A program made the position numbers and the translations under genes. Of a stretch of 64,000 nt of DNA, positions 1 through 8,260 are shown piece by piece (the stretch's first letter is position 1; each line of letters opens with the position of its first letter). The DNA lies in contig NZ_PYHR01000002.1 in assembly GCF_003121705.1 (NCBI RefSeq), forward strand, positions 2,852,001 through 2,916,000. Direction: 5' to 3'. The notes under the pieces were generated by a model. The model had not been told where the DNA came from. It searched no databases and saw only the letters and a program-made list of their open reading frames with translations. Origin of the DNA: Serinibacter arcticus. Lineage in GTDB: Bacteria; Actinomycetota; Actinomycetes; Actinomycetales; Beutenbergiaceae.

Positions 1-325
1 CCGGGCGGTTGCTGCCGCCGGCGTCGATGCAGAAGATCCGTCGCTCGTCGGCCCACGCCAGCACGGCCACGTCGGTGACGGAGTCGCCGGTCGCGGTGTG
101 GACGAGCCAGCAGCCGTCGAGGTCGCACGGCTCGACGTCGCGCCGGTGCAGCGTCACCTCGCCGGCCAGGGCGAGGTCGCGCAGCGTCTCGCAGACGTCG
201 GGGGCGACGACGGTGACGGCGGCGCCGTCGGCCAGCAGGGCCTGCGCGCGGCGGGCGGCGACGGGCCCGCCGCCGACCACCAGCACGTCCCGGCGGGTGA
301 GGTCGAGGCCCATGAGGGTGGTCAC
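1..325 (-). CDS. cysG: Sirohaem synthase, N-terminal part (partial at window edge)
   Basis: Runs off the left edge, so only about 108 N-terminal residues are visible. They form a Rossmann NAD-binding domain with VLVVGGGPVAARRAQALL at about residues 14-31, then VTVVAP and a segment ending DAGGSNRP. This matches the precorrin-2 dehydrogenase/sirohydrochlorin ferrochelatase part of sirohaem synthase, which would supply the sirohaem cofactor of NirB. The GTG start overlaps the nirD stop as GTGA, indicating translational coupling; an in-frame ATG at 313 is the alternative. Whether a uroporphyrinogen methyltransferase domain follows (true CysG) lies outside the window. Confidence 0.85.
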   Translation of the reverse strand, partial: MTTLMGLDLTRRDVLVVGGGPVAARRAQALLADGAAVTVVAPDVCETLRDLALAGEVTLHRRDVEPCDLDGCWLVHTATGDSVTDVAVLAWADERRIFCIDAGGSNRP

Positions 326-798
326 GACGCGCTCCCCTCGGTGGCGACCGCGGCCGGTGCGACGCTCGGGGTCCCGACCTCGACCACGCCGTCGACGACC
401 CGGACCGGCCAGGTGCGCAGCCCGCCCTCGCCCGGCAGCGGTTCCTTGCCGGCGGCGTCGAGGCACTCCCCGGTCCGCAGGTCGTACACCTGCTTGTGCA
501 GCGGCGAGGCCAGCGTGGGCACCTCGACGCCGTCGACCAGGCGCGAGCCGACGAGCCCGCGGGCCATGACGTTCGCCCCGGTCACGGGGTCGCGCTGCTG
601 GACGGCGAACACCGTGTCCCCCACGACGCGGACGAGAGCGATCTGGGTGCGGTGCGGCTCGCCGTTGATCGTCTCGTCCAGCAGCGCGGCCGCGCCGCGC
701 TCGGGGGTGAGGTCGGTCAGCGCGCAGATGGCGCGGTGCTCGACGGCGGTGGTGGCGTCCGCGACGGCGGAGCCGGCGGTCCCGATCACGGTGCTCAC
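322..798 (-). CDS. nirD: Nitrite reductase (NAD(P)H) small subunit
   Basis: A 158-residue protein of the NirD family, the small subunit of cytoplasmic assimilatory nitrite reductase (nitrite to ammonium). It has the Rieske-like fold signature of the family (VFAVQQRDPVTG, then LASPLHKQVYDLRTGECLD) but no Rieske Cys/His cluster ligands, as is normal for NirD. It starts at GTG, overlapping the nirB stop by four bases (GTGA), and its own stop overlaps the cysG start the same way. The tight nirB-nirD-cysG chain shows one transcription unit. Family length is normally 100-160 residues, so it is complete. Confidence 0.93.
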   Translation of the reverse strand: MSTVIGTAGSAVADATTAVEHRAICALTDLTPERGAAALLDETINGEPHRTQIALVRVVGDTVFAVQQRDPVTGANVMARGLVGSRLVDGVEVPTLASPLHKQVYDLRTGECLDAAGKEPLPGEGGLRTWPVRVVDGVVEVGTPSVAPAAVATEGSAS

Positions 799-3401
799 GA
801 GCGGACCTCCAGGGTGGCGGGGGCGACGAGGACGGCGCCCTCGCGGCGCTCGGCCGCGGTGGCCGGGCGCATCTGGCCGCGGACGGGGACGTACTGCAGG
901 TCGGGGTCGCTCACGCCGGGCGCGTTCACGAACGGGGCGAACTTTCGCAGCTTCTCGGGGTCCTCCAGGGTGGCTCGCCACTCGTCGACGTACTCCGCGA
1001 CGTGGGCGTCCATCTCGGCGTCGAGATCCGCGGCGATGCCGAGGGAGTCCTCCAGGACCACGGCTCGCACCGTGTCGAGGCCGCCCTCGAGGTCCTCGAT
1101 CCACGGGGCCGTGCGCTGCAGCCGGTCGGCGGTGCGGACGTAGTAGAGGAGGAAGCGGTCGATGACGCGGATGAGGGTGTCGGTGTCGAGGTCCTCGGCG
1201 AGCAGCTGCGCGTGCCGCGGCGTGAAGCCGCCGTTGCCGCCGACGTAGACGTTCCAGCCGTTGTCGGTGGCGATGACGCCGACGTCCTTGCCGCGGGCCT
1301 CGGCGCACTCGCGGGCGCAGCCGGAGACGCCGAGCTTGATCTTGTGCGGCGAGCGCAGGCCGCGGTAGCGCAGCTCCAGAAGCACGGCGAGGGCGACCGA
1401 GTCCTGCACCCCGAACCGGCACCAGGTCGAGCCCACGCACGACTTCACGGTGCGCAGCGACTTGCCGTAGGCGTGGCCGGACTCGAAGCCGGCGTCGATC
1501 AGCCTGGCCCAGATCTCGGGCAGCTGGTCGATGCGGGCGCCGAACATGTCCACGCGCTGGCCGCCCGTGATCTTCGTGTAGAGGCCGTAGTCGCGGGCCA
1601 CCTCACCGATCGCGATGAGCCCCTCGGGCGTCACCTCGCCGCCCGCCATCCGCGGCACGACCGAGTAGGAGCCGTCCTTCTGGATGTTGGCCATCACGTG
1701 GTCGTTGGTGTCCTGCAGCGAGGCGCGCTCGCCCTCGAGGACGTGCGCGGGCGCCGTCGTCGCGAGGATCGAGGCGACCACCGGGCGGCAGATGTCGCAG
1801 CCGCGGCTGCCCGTGCGACCGAACCGCTCGACGATCTCGCTGAAGGTGCGGGTGCCGGCCAGCCGGACGGCGTCGTAGAGCTGGGCGCGGGAGAGGGCGA
1901 AGTGCTCGCACAGCGCGGTGCTGACGGTGATGCCGAGGCGGGCGAGCTCGGTGCCGACGAGCTTCTTCACCAGCGGCAGGCAGGAGCCGCAGCTCGTCCC
2001 GGCCTTCGTGCACGCCTTCACGGCACCGATGTCGGTGCAGGCGTGCTCGGTGACGGCGGCGCGGACCTCGCCGGCGGAGACGTTGTTGCACGAGCAGACG
2101 GTCGCGCTCTCGGGCAGCTCGAGGTCGGGGGCGCCGCCGGTGCCCTCGGGAAGCAGGTAGGCCGAGGGGTCGCCTGGGAGCTCGGCGCCGACCATCGGGC
2201 GCAGCGACGCGTACGCCGAGGCGTCGCCGACGAAGACGCCGCCCAGCAGGGTGCGCGCGTCGTCGGACATCACGAGCTTCTTGTAGACGCCGGCGACCGG
2301 GTCGGCCCAGACGATCTCCATCGAGCGCTCGGTGGTGCCGAACGCGTCGCCGAAGCTCGCGACGTCGACGCCCGAGAGCTTGAGCTTGGTGGCCGTGTCG
2401 GCGCCCGGGTAGGTCGCCTCGCCGCCGAGCAGGCGGTCGGCCACGATCTCCGCCATCGCGTAGCCGGGGGCGACGAGCCCGACGCAGGCGCCGCGGATGC
2501 TGGCGACCTCGCCGATCGCCCAGACGTGCGCGACGTCGGTGGCGCACGTGTCGTCGACGACGACGCCGCCGCGCGGCCCGATCTCCAGGCCGGCGGCCCG
2601 GGCGACCTCGTCGCGCGGGCGGATGCCGGTGGCCAGGACGACGACGTCGACGTCGAGCCGCGTGCCGTCCGTGAAGTCGAGCCGCCCGACGCTGCCGGTG
2701 CGCCGCGAGGCGACCATCTTCTCCGTCGCGGTGTCGACACGGACGCCGACCTCCATGCCGTTGATGAGGCGCTTGAGAGCCTCGCCGCCGCCGAGGTCGA
2801 TCTGGGCGTTCATGAGGTGGGAGCCGAACTGGATCACGGTGGCCTGCGCGCCCAGGGCCCGCAGCGCGCCGGCGGCCTCGAGCCCGAGCAGCCCGCCGCC
2901 GATGACGGCGCCGCGCACGGGGCGGTCGTAGGACGTCCCGCGGCCCGCCTCCTCGCGCTCGGCGACCCAGCCGCGCAGCGCGGCGACGTCGTCGATCGTG
3001 CGGTAGACGAAGACGCCGGGGAGGTCGGCGCCGGGGATCGGCGGGACGGCGGCCGAGGAGCCGGTCGCGAGCACGAGCTCGTCGTAGCGCGTGACGCGGC
3101 CGAGGTCGTCCGTGACCGTGCGCGCGTCGGTGTCGATCTCCGTCACCGGGGTGCCGGTGTGCAGCGTGACGAGCTCGTCGGCCCACAGCGCGTCGTCGCC
3201 GAGGGAGAGCTCCTCCGGGTCGCGCCTGGAGAAGTACGACGTGAGCGCGACGCGGTCGTAGGGGCGGCGCGGCTCGTCGGCGAACACGGTGATCCGCCAG
3301 CTGCCGGCGGTGTCGCGGGAGCGCAGCGCCTCCACCAGCCGGTGGGCCGTCATGCCGCCGCCGACCACCACGAGGTGGCGGGGTTCGGACGTCTGGGGCA
3401 T
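795..3401 (-). CDS. nirB: Nitrite reductase (NAD(P)H) large subunit
   Basis: An 868-residue sirohaem nitrite reductase that reduces nitrite to ammonium with NAD(P)H in the cytoplasm. Domains in order: FAD/NAD-binding oxidoreductase (HLVVVGGGMTAHR near residue 9; second dinucleotide motif VIGGGLLGLEAAGALRALG near 165-185); a BFD-like [2Fe-2S] domain with C436-x-C438 and C471-x2-C474; and the sirohaem/[4Fe-4S] domain with C655-x5-C661 and C695-x3-C699, all cluster ligands present. The ATG has a strong ribosome site (GGAGG, 6 bases upstream). It is first in the nirB-nirD-cysG unit. A GlnR-like half-site pair lies 92 bases upstream. Confidence 0.97.
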   Translation of the reverse strand: MPQTSEPRHLVVVGGGMTAHRLVEALRSRDTAGSWRITVFADEPRRPYDRVALTSYFSRRDPEELSLGDDALWADELVTLHTGTPVTEIDTDARTVTDDLGRVTRYDELVLATGSSAAVPPIPGADLPGVFVYRTIDDVAALRGWVAEREEAGRGTSYDRPVRGAVIGGGLLGLEAAGALRALGAQATVIQFGSHLMNAQIDLGGGEALKRLINGMEVGVRVDTATEKMVASRRTGSVGRLDFTDGTRLDVDVVVLATGIRPRDEVARAAGLEIGPRGGVVVDDTCATDVAHVWAIGEVASIRGACVGLVAPGYAMAEIVADRLLGGEATYPGADTATKLKLSGVDVASFGDAFGTTERSMEIVWADPVAGVYKKLVMSDDARTLLGGVFVGDASAYASLRPMVGAELPGDPSAYLLPEGTGGAPDLELPESATVCSCNNVSAGEVRAAVTEHACTDIGAVKACTKAGTSCGSCLPLVKKLVGTELARLGITVSTALCEHFALSRAQLYDAVRLAGTRTFSEIVERFGRTGSRGCDICRPVVASILATTAPAHVLEGERASLQDTNDHVMANIQKDGSYSVVPRMAGGEVTPEGLIAIGEVARDYGLYTKITGGQRVDMFGARIDQLPEIWARLIDAGFESGHAYGKSLRTVKSCVGSTWCRFGVQDSVALAVLLELRYRGLRSPHKIKLGVSGCARECAEARGKDVGVIATDNGWNVYVGGNGGFTPRHAQLLAEDLDTDTLIRVIDRFLLYYVRTADRLQRTAPWIEDLEGGLDTVRAVVLEDSLGIAADLDAEMDAHVAEYVDEWRATLEDPEKLRKFAPFVNAPGVSDPDLQYVPVRGQMRPATAAERREGAVLVAPATLEVRS

Positions 3402-3492
3402 GGGATCCTCCGGGCCTGCCGTCGATCGCCGGGCGGTCGCTCGGCTCGTCGACGACGCTACGAGGGCCGTGTCTCGGCCCGGAACCGCGCCG

Positions 3493-3508
3493 GTTACGAG
3501 CCGGGAAC
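3493..3508. promoter_or_regulatory. Possible GlnR-type nitrogen-control site upstream of nirB
   Basis: The sequence reads GTTAC-GAGCCG-GGAAC. This matches the actinobacterial GlnR a/b-site arrangement (GTnAC, six bases, GAAAC) except for one base in the second half. A further GGAAC lies just upstream at 3481. GlnR is known to control nirB in streptomycetes and mycobacteria; the assignment here is inference from spacing and sequence only. Confidence 0.45.
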
Positions 3509-3580
3509 AAGTGGTGCACAGGGGGCGGTTCGGCGCTGTGAGGTTCCGGTGATCTGGAGGCGGCTCTCGTCGACCGGCCG

Positions 3581-3608
3581 TAACTAGACAAACAAGTTTG
3601 TATAGTTA
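3581..3608. promoter_or_regulatory. 28-bp palindromic operator upstream of the NmrA-like gene
   Basis: The arms TAACTAGACAAAC and GTTTGTATAGTTA are reverse complements at 12 of 13 positions around a central AA. It is A+T-rich in a very G+C-rich neighbourhood and ends 49 bases before the ATG at 3658. The size and symmetry suit a TetR- or HxlR-type repressor sensing an electrophile or quinone. No such regulator gene lies in the window, so the protein is unknown. TATAGT inside the right arm could be a -10 element, so binding would block the promoter. Confidence 0.7.
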
Positions 3609-3657
3609 AGACGCCGGCGGCTGCCGACCCGACCACCCACCGAAGCGGAGAACCTCC

Positions 3658-4503
3658 ATGAGCACACCGTCCCCGAGCTCGCCCACCGTCCTCGTCACCG
3701 GAGCCACCGGCAAGACTGGTCGACGCGTCGTTCCCCTGCTGCGGGCTCGTGAGGCCGCGGTGCGCGAGGGGTCGCGACGGACCGAGCCGCCGTTCGACTG
3801 GGACGACGCCGGCACCTGGGGCGCCGCGCTCGCCGGCGTGGACGTCGTCTACGTCGTGATGCCCGACCTGGGCGACGGCGCCGCCGTGGAGCGGACCGCC
3901 GCGTTCGCACGGCAGGCGGCGGCCGCCGGCGTCGGTCGGGCCGTCCTGGTCTCGGTCCCGGCCGGTGGCGGGATGGACGACGGCGTCGTCGCCGCCACCG
4001 AGGACGGGTTCACCGACGCCGGGCTCGCGCCGACCGTGCTGCGCCTGAGGTCGTTCTTCCAGAACTTCACCGAGGACTTCTTCGCCGACGCCGTCGCCGA
4101 GGGGGTGCTCCGCGTCCCCGCCGGCCAGGGACGCGAGGCGTTCGTCGATGCCGACGACATCGCTGCGGTGGCCGTCGAGGCCCTGCTCGACCCCACCCAC
4201 GCAGGACGCTCCTACGAGATCACCGGGCCGCAGGCGTTCTCCTTCGCGGACCTGGCCTCGACGATCAGCGAGCAGACCGGTCGCGCCACGACCTACGAGG
4301 CGCTCAGCCCCGAGGAGTACGTCGACGACCAGGTCTGCCACGGCGTCCCCGTCGAGCTCGCCGAGTTGCTCGGCGGGCTGTACGAGCAGATCGCGGCCGG
4401 GGCCCTCGACTCGGTCTCGGGCGACGTGGAGGCGGTCCTCGGCAGGCCGCCGCGGACCTTCGCCGCCTTCGCCCGCGCGGAGATGGCCCCGGTGGTCGCC
4501 TGA
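3658..4503 (+). CDS. NmrA-family NAD(P)-binding protein
   Basis: A 281-residue atypical short-chain dehydrogenase. The N-terminal dinucleotide motif VLVTGATGKTGRRVVPLL (residues 11-28) is of the GATGxxG type seen in NmrA/azoreductase-like proteins. The catalytic Tyr-Lys pair of classical SDRs is not evident, and the central segment FVDADDIAAVAVEALLD is the usual NmrA substrate-domain signature. Substrate is unknown; relatives are NAD(P)H:quinone or azo reductases or redox sensors. A GGAG lies 8 bases before the ATG. It is the only plus-strand gene inside the nitrate cluster and sits behind the palindrome at 3581, so it is probably separately induced by stress. Confidence 0.85.
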   Translation: MSTPSPSSPTVLVTGATGKTGRRVVPLLRAREAAVREGSRRTEPPFDWDDAGTWGAALAGVDVVYVVMPDLGDGAAVERTAAFARQAAAAGVGRAVLVSVPAGGGMDDGVVAATEDGFTDAGLAPTVLRLRSFFQNFTEDFFADAVAEGVLRVPAGQGREAFVDADDIAAVAVEALLDPTHAGRSYEITGPQAFSFADLASTISEQTGRATTYEALSPEEYVDDQVCHGVPVELAELLGGLYEQIAAGALDSVSGDVEAVLGRPPRTFAAFARAEMAPVVA

Positions 4504-4512
4504 CGGGTCGGG

Positions 4513-6069
4513 TCAGACCCCGGCCGCGTCCCTCGCGGGAGCCGACGCCTGCTCCGGATCGGACTCCCGCAGCCACTCGACCACCCCGCCGACGGCGTCG
4601 GCGCACCCGCCGCAGCCCGTCGTGGCCCGCGTGCACGCCGCGACGTCGCCGACCGACCGCGCGCCGTCGCGCCACGCGGCCACGACCTGGCCCTTGGTGA
4701 CGCTGTTGCAGCGGCAGAGCGTGGCGGAATCGGGCATCCGCAGCGGTGAGTCGGTGGTCACGGCGGCGCCCGCGACGGGCCGGAGCAGCAGCTGGGCGGG
4801 GTCGGCGGGCACGAGGGTGCCGCGGGTGTAGGCCGCCACGAGGTCGGAGGCCACCCGGCCGCCGCCCACGCACGTCGCCCCGACCACGCGTCGGTCGAGG
4901 ACGACGAGCTCGAGGTACCGGCCGCCGTCGGGGTCGGCGAGCGCGAGTCGCCGCGCGCCGTCGGGCCGGTGCGTGCCGCCGCTCACGCCCATGCTCACGA
5001 CGTCGATCCCCGCGCCCTTGACGCGCACGACGTCCGTGCCGCCCGCCGGAAGGGGGAGCTCGCCGCCGTCGGCCGGGTCGATCGGGTCGGTCGGGTCGGA
5101 CTCCGCCACGGGCGGCTCACCGGAGGTGAGCGCCGCGCGACGGCGCTCGATCACGACGGCGAGGCGCCGCGCCTGCTCCCAGCCCTGCGCCACGAGCCCG
5201 GTCGAGCCCTGCGGCGGCTGCGCGCAGTCGCCGACGGCGAACACCCGCGGGTCGCCGGGGCTCGCGAGGTCGGCCCCGACGACGATCCCGCGGCTCACCG
5301 GCAGGCCGGCGGCGCGCGCGAGGTCGACGTCGGGCTGCGTGCCCGCCGCCAGCACCACCAGGTCGGTGAGCAGCTGGCTGCCGTCGGCGAGGGTCAGCGA
5401 GGTCACGCGCCCGTCGCGGTGCCCGACGGCGGTGGGCCGGGCCCCGGTGCGGACCCGCACCCCCGCGGTCTCGAGCGCCCCCGCGGCCGCGGCCCCGGCG
5501 GCCGGGCCGAGCTGCCGGTCCATGACGGTGTCGCCGCCGTGCACGAGCGTGGTCGCCAGGCCGTGCCCGACGAGGGCGAGGGCGATCTCCAGGCCGAGCA
5601 CGCCGCCGCCGACGACCGTGGCCCGGCGGGCGTCGTGCACCTGCGCGAGGATCCCGACGGCGTCGTCCACCCCGCGCAGGACGTGGACGCCGGCGTCGGC
5701 CAGGAGCGGCAGGTCGGCGAGGCCCTCGACGTCGGGCACCCGTGCGGAGGCGCCGGTCGCCAGGATGAGCGCGTCGTACGGGTGGGACTGCCCGGCGTCG
5801 TCGACCACCAGCCGCGCGGCCCGGTCGAGGTGGACGGCACGGCGCCCGGTGAGGATCCGTCCGCACCGCTCGCCCAGCGCCGGCAGCCGGATCGAGGAGG
5901 GCGCGTAGCGCCCGGCGACGACCTCAGAGAGCAGCACCCGGTTGTACGGCTCGGCCTGCTCGGCGCCGAGGACGACGACGTCGTCGACGTCGCCCGCCGG
6001 CCGGTGCGCGGCCAGCTCGTCCAGGACCCGGTGCCCGACCATCCCGTGACCCACGACGACGACGCGCAT
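4513..6069 (-). CDS. FAD-dependent oxidoreductase, electron-transfer subunit of assimilatory nitrate reductase
   Basis: A 518-residue flavoprotein resembling the N-terminal half of NirB. It has an FAD-binding motif (VVVVGHGMVGHRVLDEL) at the start, an NAD-binding motif (TVVGGGVLGLEIALALVG) near residue 155, and a C-terminal BFD-like [2Fe-2S] domain with C452-x-C454 and C486-x2-C489. This architecture is typical of the NAD(P)H-oxidising partner of assimilatory nitrate reductases (called NasB or NasC depending on species). Its ATG overlaps the stop of the nitrate reductase gene by one base (TGATG), so the two are co-translated. It ends 9 bases from the convergent NmrA gene. Confidence 0.85.
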   Translation of the reverse strand: MRVVVVGHGMVGHRVLDELAAHRPAGDVDDVVVLGAEQAEPYNRVLLSEVVAGRYAPSSIRLPALGERCGRILTGRRAVHLDRAARLVVDDAGQSHPYDALILATGASARVPDVEGLADLPLLADAGVHVLRGVDDAVGILAQVHDARRATVVGGGVLGLEIALALVGHGLATTLVHGGDTVMDRQLGPAAGAAAAGALETAGVRVRTGARPTAVGHRDGRVTSLTLADGSQLLTDLVVLAAGTQPDVDLARAAGLPVSRGIVVGADLASPGDPRVFAVGDCAQPPQGSTGLVAQGWEQARRLAVVIERRRAALTSGEPPVAESDPTDPIDPADGGELPLPAGGTDVVRVKGAGIDVVSMGVSGGTHRPDGARRLALADPDGGRYLELVVLDRRVVGATCVGGGRVASDLVAAYTRGTLVPADPAQLLLRPVAGAAVTTDSPLRMPDSATLCRCNSVTKGQVVAAWRDGARSVGDVAACTRATTGCGGCADAVGGVVEWLRESDPEQASAPARDAAGV

Positions 6070-8257
6070 CAGGCGACCGCCCCGCCCGCGAGGACGGACT
6101 CGTCGAGGAGCGACACGTCGTCGAGCACGCCGTCCGGACCGTCCCACCGCTCGACGGCGACGGCGCACACCTTGAACTCGGGCATCCCGGAGATCGGGTC
6201 GGTCGCGTCGGTGGTGAGGCGGTTGGCGCTGCTCGCGCCGCTCCAGTGGAACGGCAGGAAGACGGTGTCGGGGCGGACGTCGGTGGTGAGGTGGGCGCGG
6301 GCGACGGCGCTGCCGCGGGGGGTGGTGAGGCGCACGAGGTCGCCGGGCTCGACCTCGAGGAGGTCGGCCAGGAGCGGGTGGATCTCCAGCAGCGCCTCCG
6401 GGGCGCTCGCGACCAGCTCGGCCACGCGCCGGGTCTGCGCGCCGGACTGGTAGTGCGCGAGCACCCGCCCCGTGACGAGGTAGGTCGGGGCCCCGGGATG
6501 GACGTCCTCGGTCGGGCCGACGTGCTGGACGGGGACGAGCCGGGCCCGGCCGTCCGGCCACGGGAAGCGGTCGAGGAACAGGCGCGGGGTCCCGGGGTGC
6601 GGGGATTCGCCGTCGCGCGCGGCGGGGACGGGCCAGAACAGGTCGTCCTCGGCGTCCAGGCGCGCGTGCGAGAGGCCGGAGTAGTCCGCGCGGCCGCCGG
6701 CCGAGGCGCGGGCCAGCTCGTCGAACACGAGCGCGGGGTCGGTGGGGAAGGCGACGTCCGAACCGAGGCGGGCCGCGAGCTCGGCCAGCACCTCGAGCTC
6801 GCTGCGGACCCCGGGCGGGGGAGCGATCGCGCGGCGGCGGCGCAGCACGCGCCCCTCGAGCGACGTCATCGTCCCCTCCTCCTCCGCCCACTGCGTGACG
6901 GGGAGCACGACGTCGGCCAGCAGCGCCGTCTCCGACGGCAGGAAGTCGCAGACCACCAGCAGGTCGAGGGCGGCCAACCGGTCCCGGACCGTGCGCGCCG
7001 CTGGCGCGCTGACCACCACGTTCGAGCCGTGCACGAGCAGGGCCCGCGGGCCGCCGGGGTGCCGAGGCGCTGCAGCAGCTCGACGGCGGGGACCCCGGAG
7101 CGCGGCAGCGTCGCGGGGTCGACGCCCCAGACGGCCGCGACGTGGGCGCGCGCGGCGTCGTCCTCGATCGAGCGGTAACCCGGCAGCTGGTCGGACTTCT
7201 GGCCGTGCTCGCGGCCGCCCTGACCGTTGCCCTGGCCGGTGATGGCGCCGTAGCCCGACCCCACCCGGCCCGGCAGCCCCAGGAGGAGCGACAGGTTGAT
7301 CGCCGCGGTGACGGTCGCGGTGCCCTGCGAGCTCTGCTCGACGCCGCGGCCGGTGAGCACGTAGGCGCCGGCACCGCCCCGCGCGGGGGACGCGGCGGCG
7401 AGCAGGCGGGCGAGCTGCCGGAGGGTGGGGACGTCGACGCCCGTGACCTGCTCGGTGCGCTCGGGCCACCAGGCGGCGACGCTGCGGTAGAGCTCGTCGA
7501 CGCCGGTCGCGCGGTAGGAGAGGTAGTCGAGGTCGGCGAGGTCCTCGGCCAGCACGAGGTGCGCGAGGCCGAGCAGGAGCGCCAGATCCGTGCCGGGGAC
7601 GAGCTGGACGTGGAGGCCGGCGCCGTCGGCGGTGAGCGCCGCCGTCGCGCTGCGCCGGGGGTCGACGACGACGAGGCCGCCGCGCGAGCGCACGCCCGCG
7701 AGGTGCTGCACGGCGGGCGGCATCGTCTCGGCGACGTTGGAGCCGAGCAGGAGCACGGCCTGCGCGCCGCCCAGGTCGGCGAGCGGGAAGGGCAGGCCGC
7801 GGTCGACGCCGAGCGTCCGGTTCGCGCCGGCCGCCGCGCTCGCCATGCAGAACCGGCCGTTGTAGTCGATGAAGCGCGTGCGCAGCACGGTGCGGGTGAA
7901 CTTCCCCAGGGCGTAGGCCTTCTCGTTGGTCAGCCCGCCGCCGCCGAAGACGGCGATGGTGTCGGTGCCGCTCTCCGCCTGCAGCGCGGTGATGCGCGAG
8001 GCCACGAGGTCGAGAGCCTCGTCCCACGTGGCCGGGTGGAGCTCGCCGTCGTCGCCACGGACGAGCGGGGTGCGCAACCGGTCGGTCGCCGTCAGGACGG
8101 AGCCGCTGGTCCAACCCTTCTGGCACATGCCGCCGCGGTTGGTGGGGAACTGGCGCGCGGTCACCGTGACGGGGCCGGTCGGGTCGCCGGGCGTGGCGTC
8201 GAGCTGCTGCGCGCACTGGAGGGCGCAGTACGGGCAGTGGCTCGCCGTCGTCGTCAT
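6069..8257 (-). pseudogene. nasA: Assimilatory nitrate reductase catalytic subunit, frameshifted (probably a sequence error)
   Basis: A molybdopterin-dependent nitrate reductase of about 729 residues when one missing base is restored. It has N-terminal [4Fe-4S] ligands C8, C11, C15 and C45, and a likely Mo ligand C137 in NGRFCMASAAAG, typical of Nas/NarB cytoplasmic enzymes. Frame is lost at 7051-7060, in CCCC-GGCGGCC: upstream frame reads ELLQRLGTP and the next frame resumes GGPRALLVHGSNVVVSA without loss of sequence. The C-terminal molybdopterin-binding domain (VTGRVLAHYQSGAQTRR) is intact. It lies 3 bases after narK and overlaps the flavoprotein gene. Confidence 0.9.
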
Positions 8258-8260
8258 GCG

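Noticed and set aside
7051-7060. Programmed ribosomal frameshifting in nasA
   Set aside because: No slippery heptamer or downstream stimulatory structure, and the same -1 lesion recurs in six unrelated genes in the window, pointing to sequence error.
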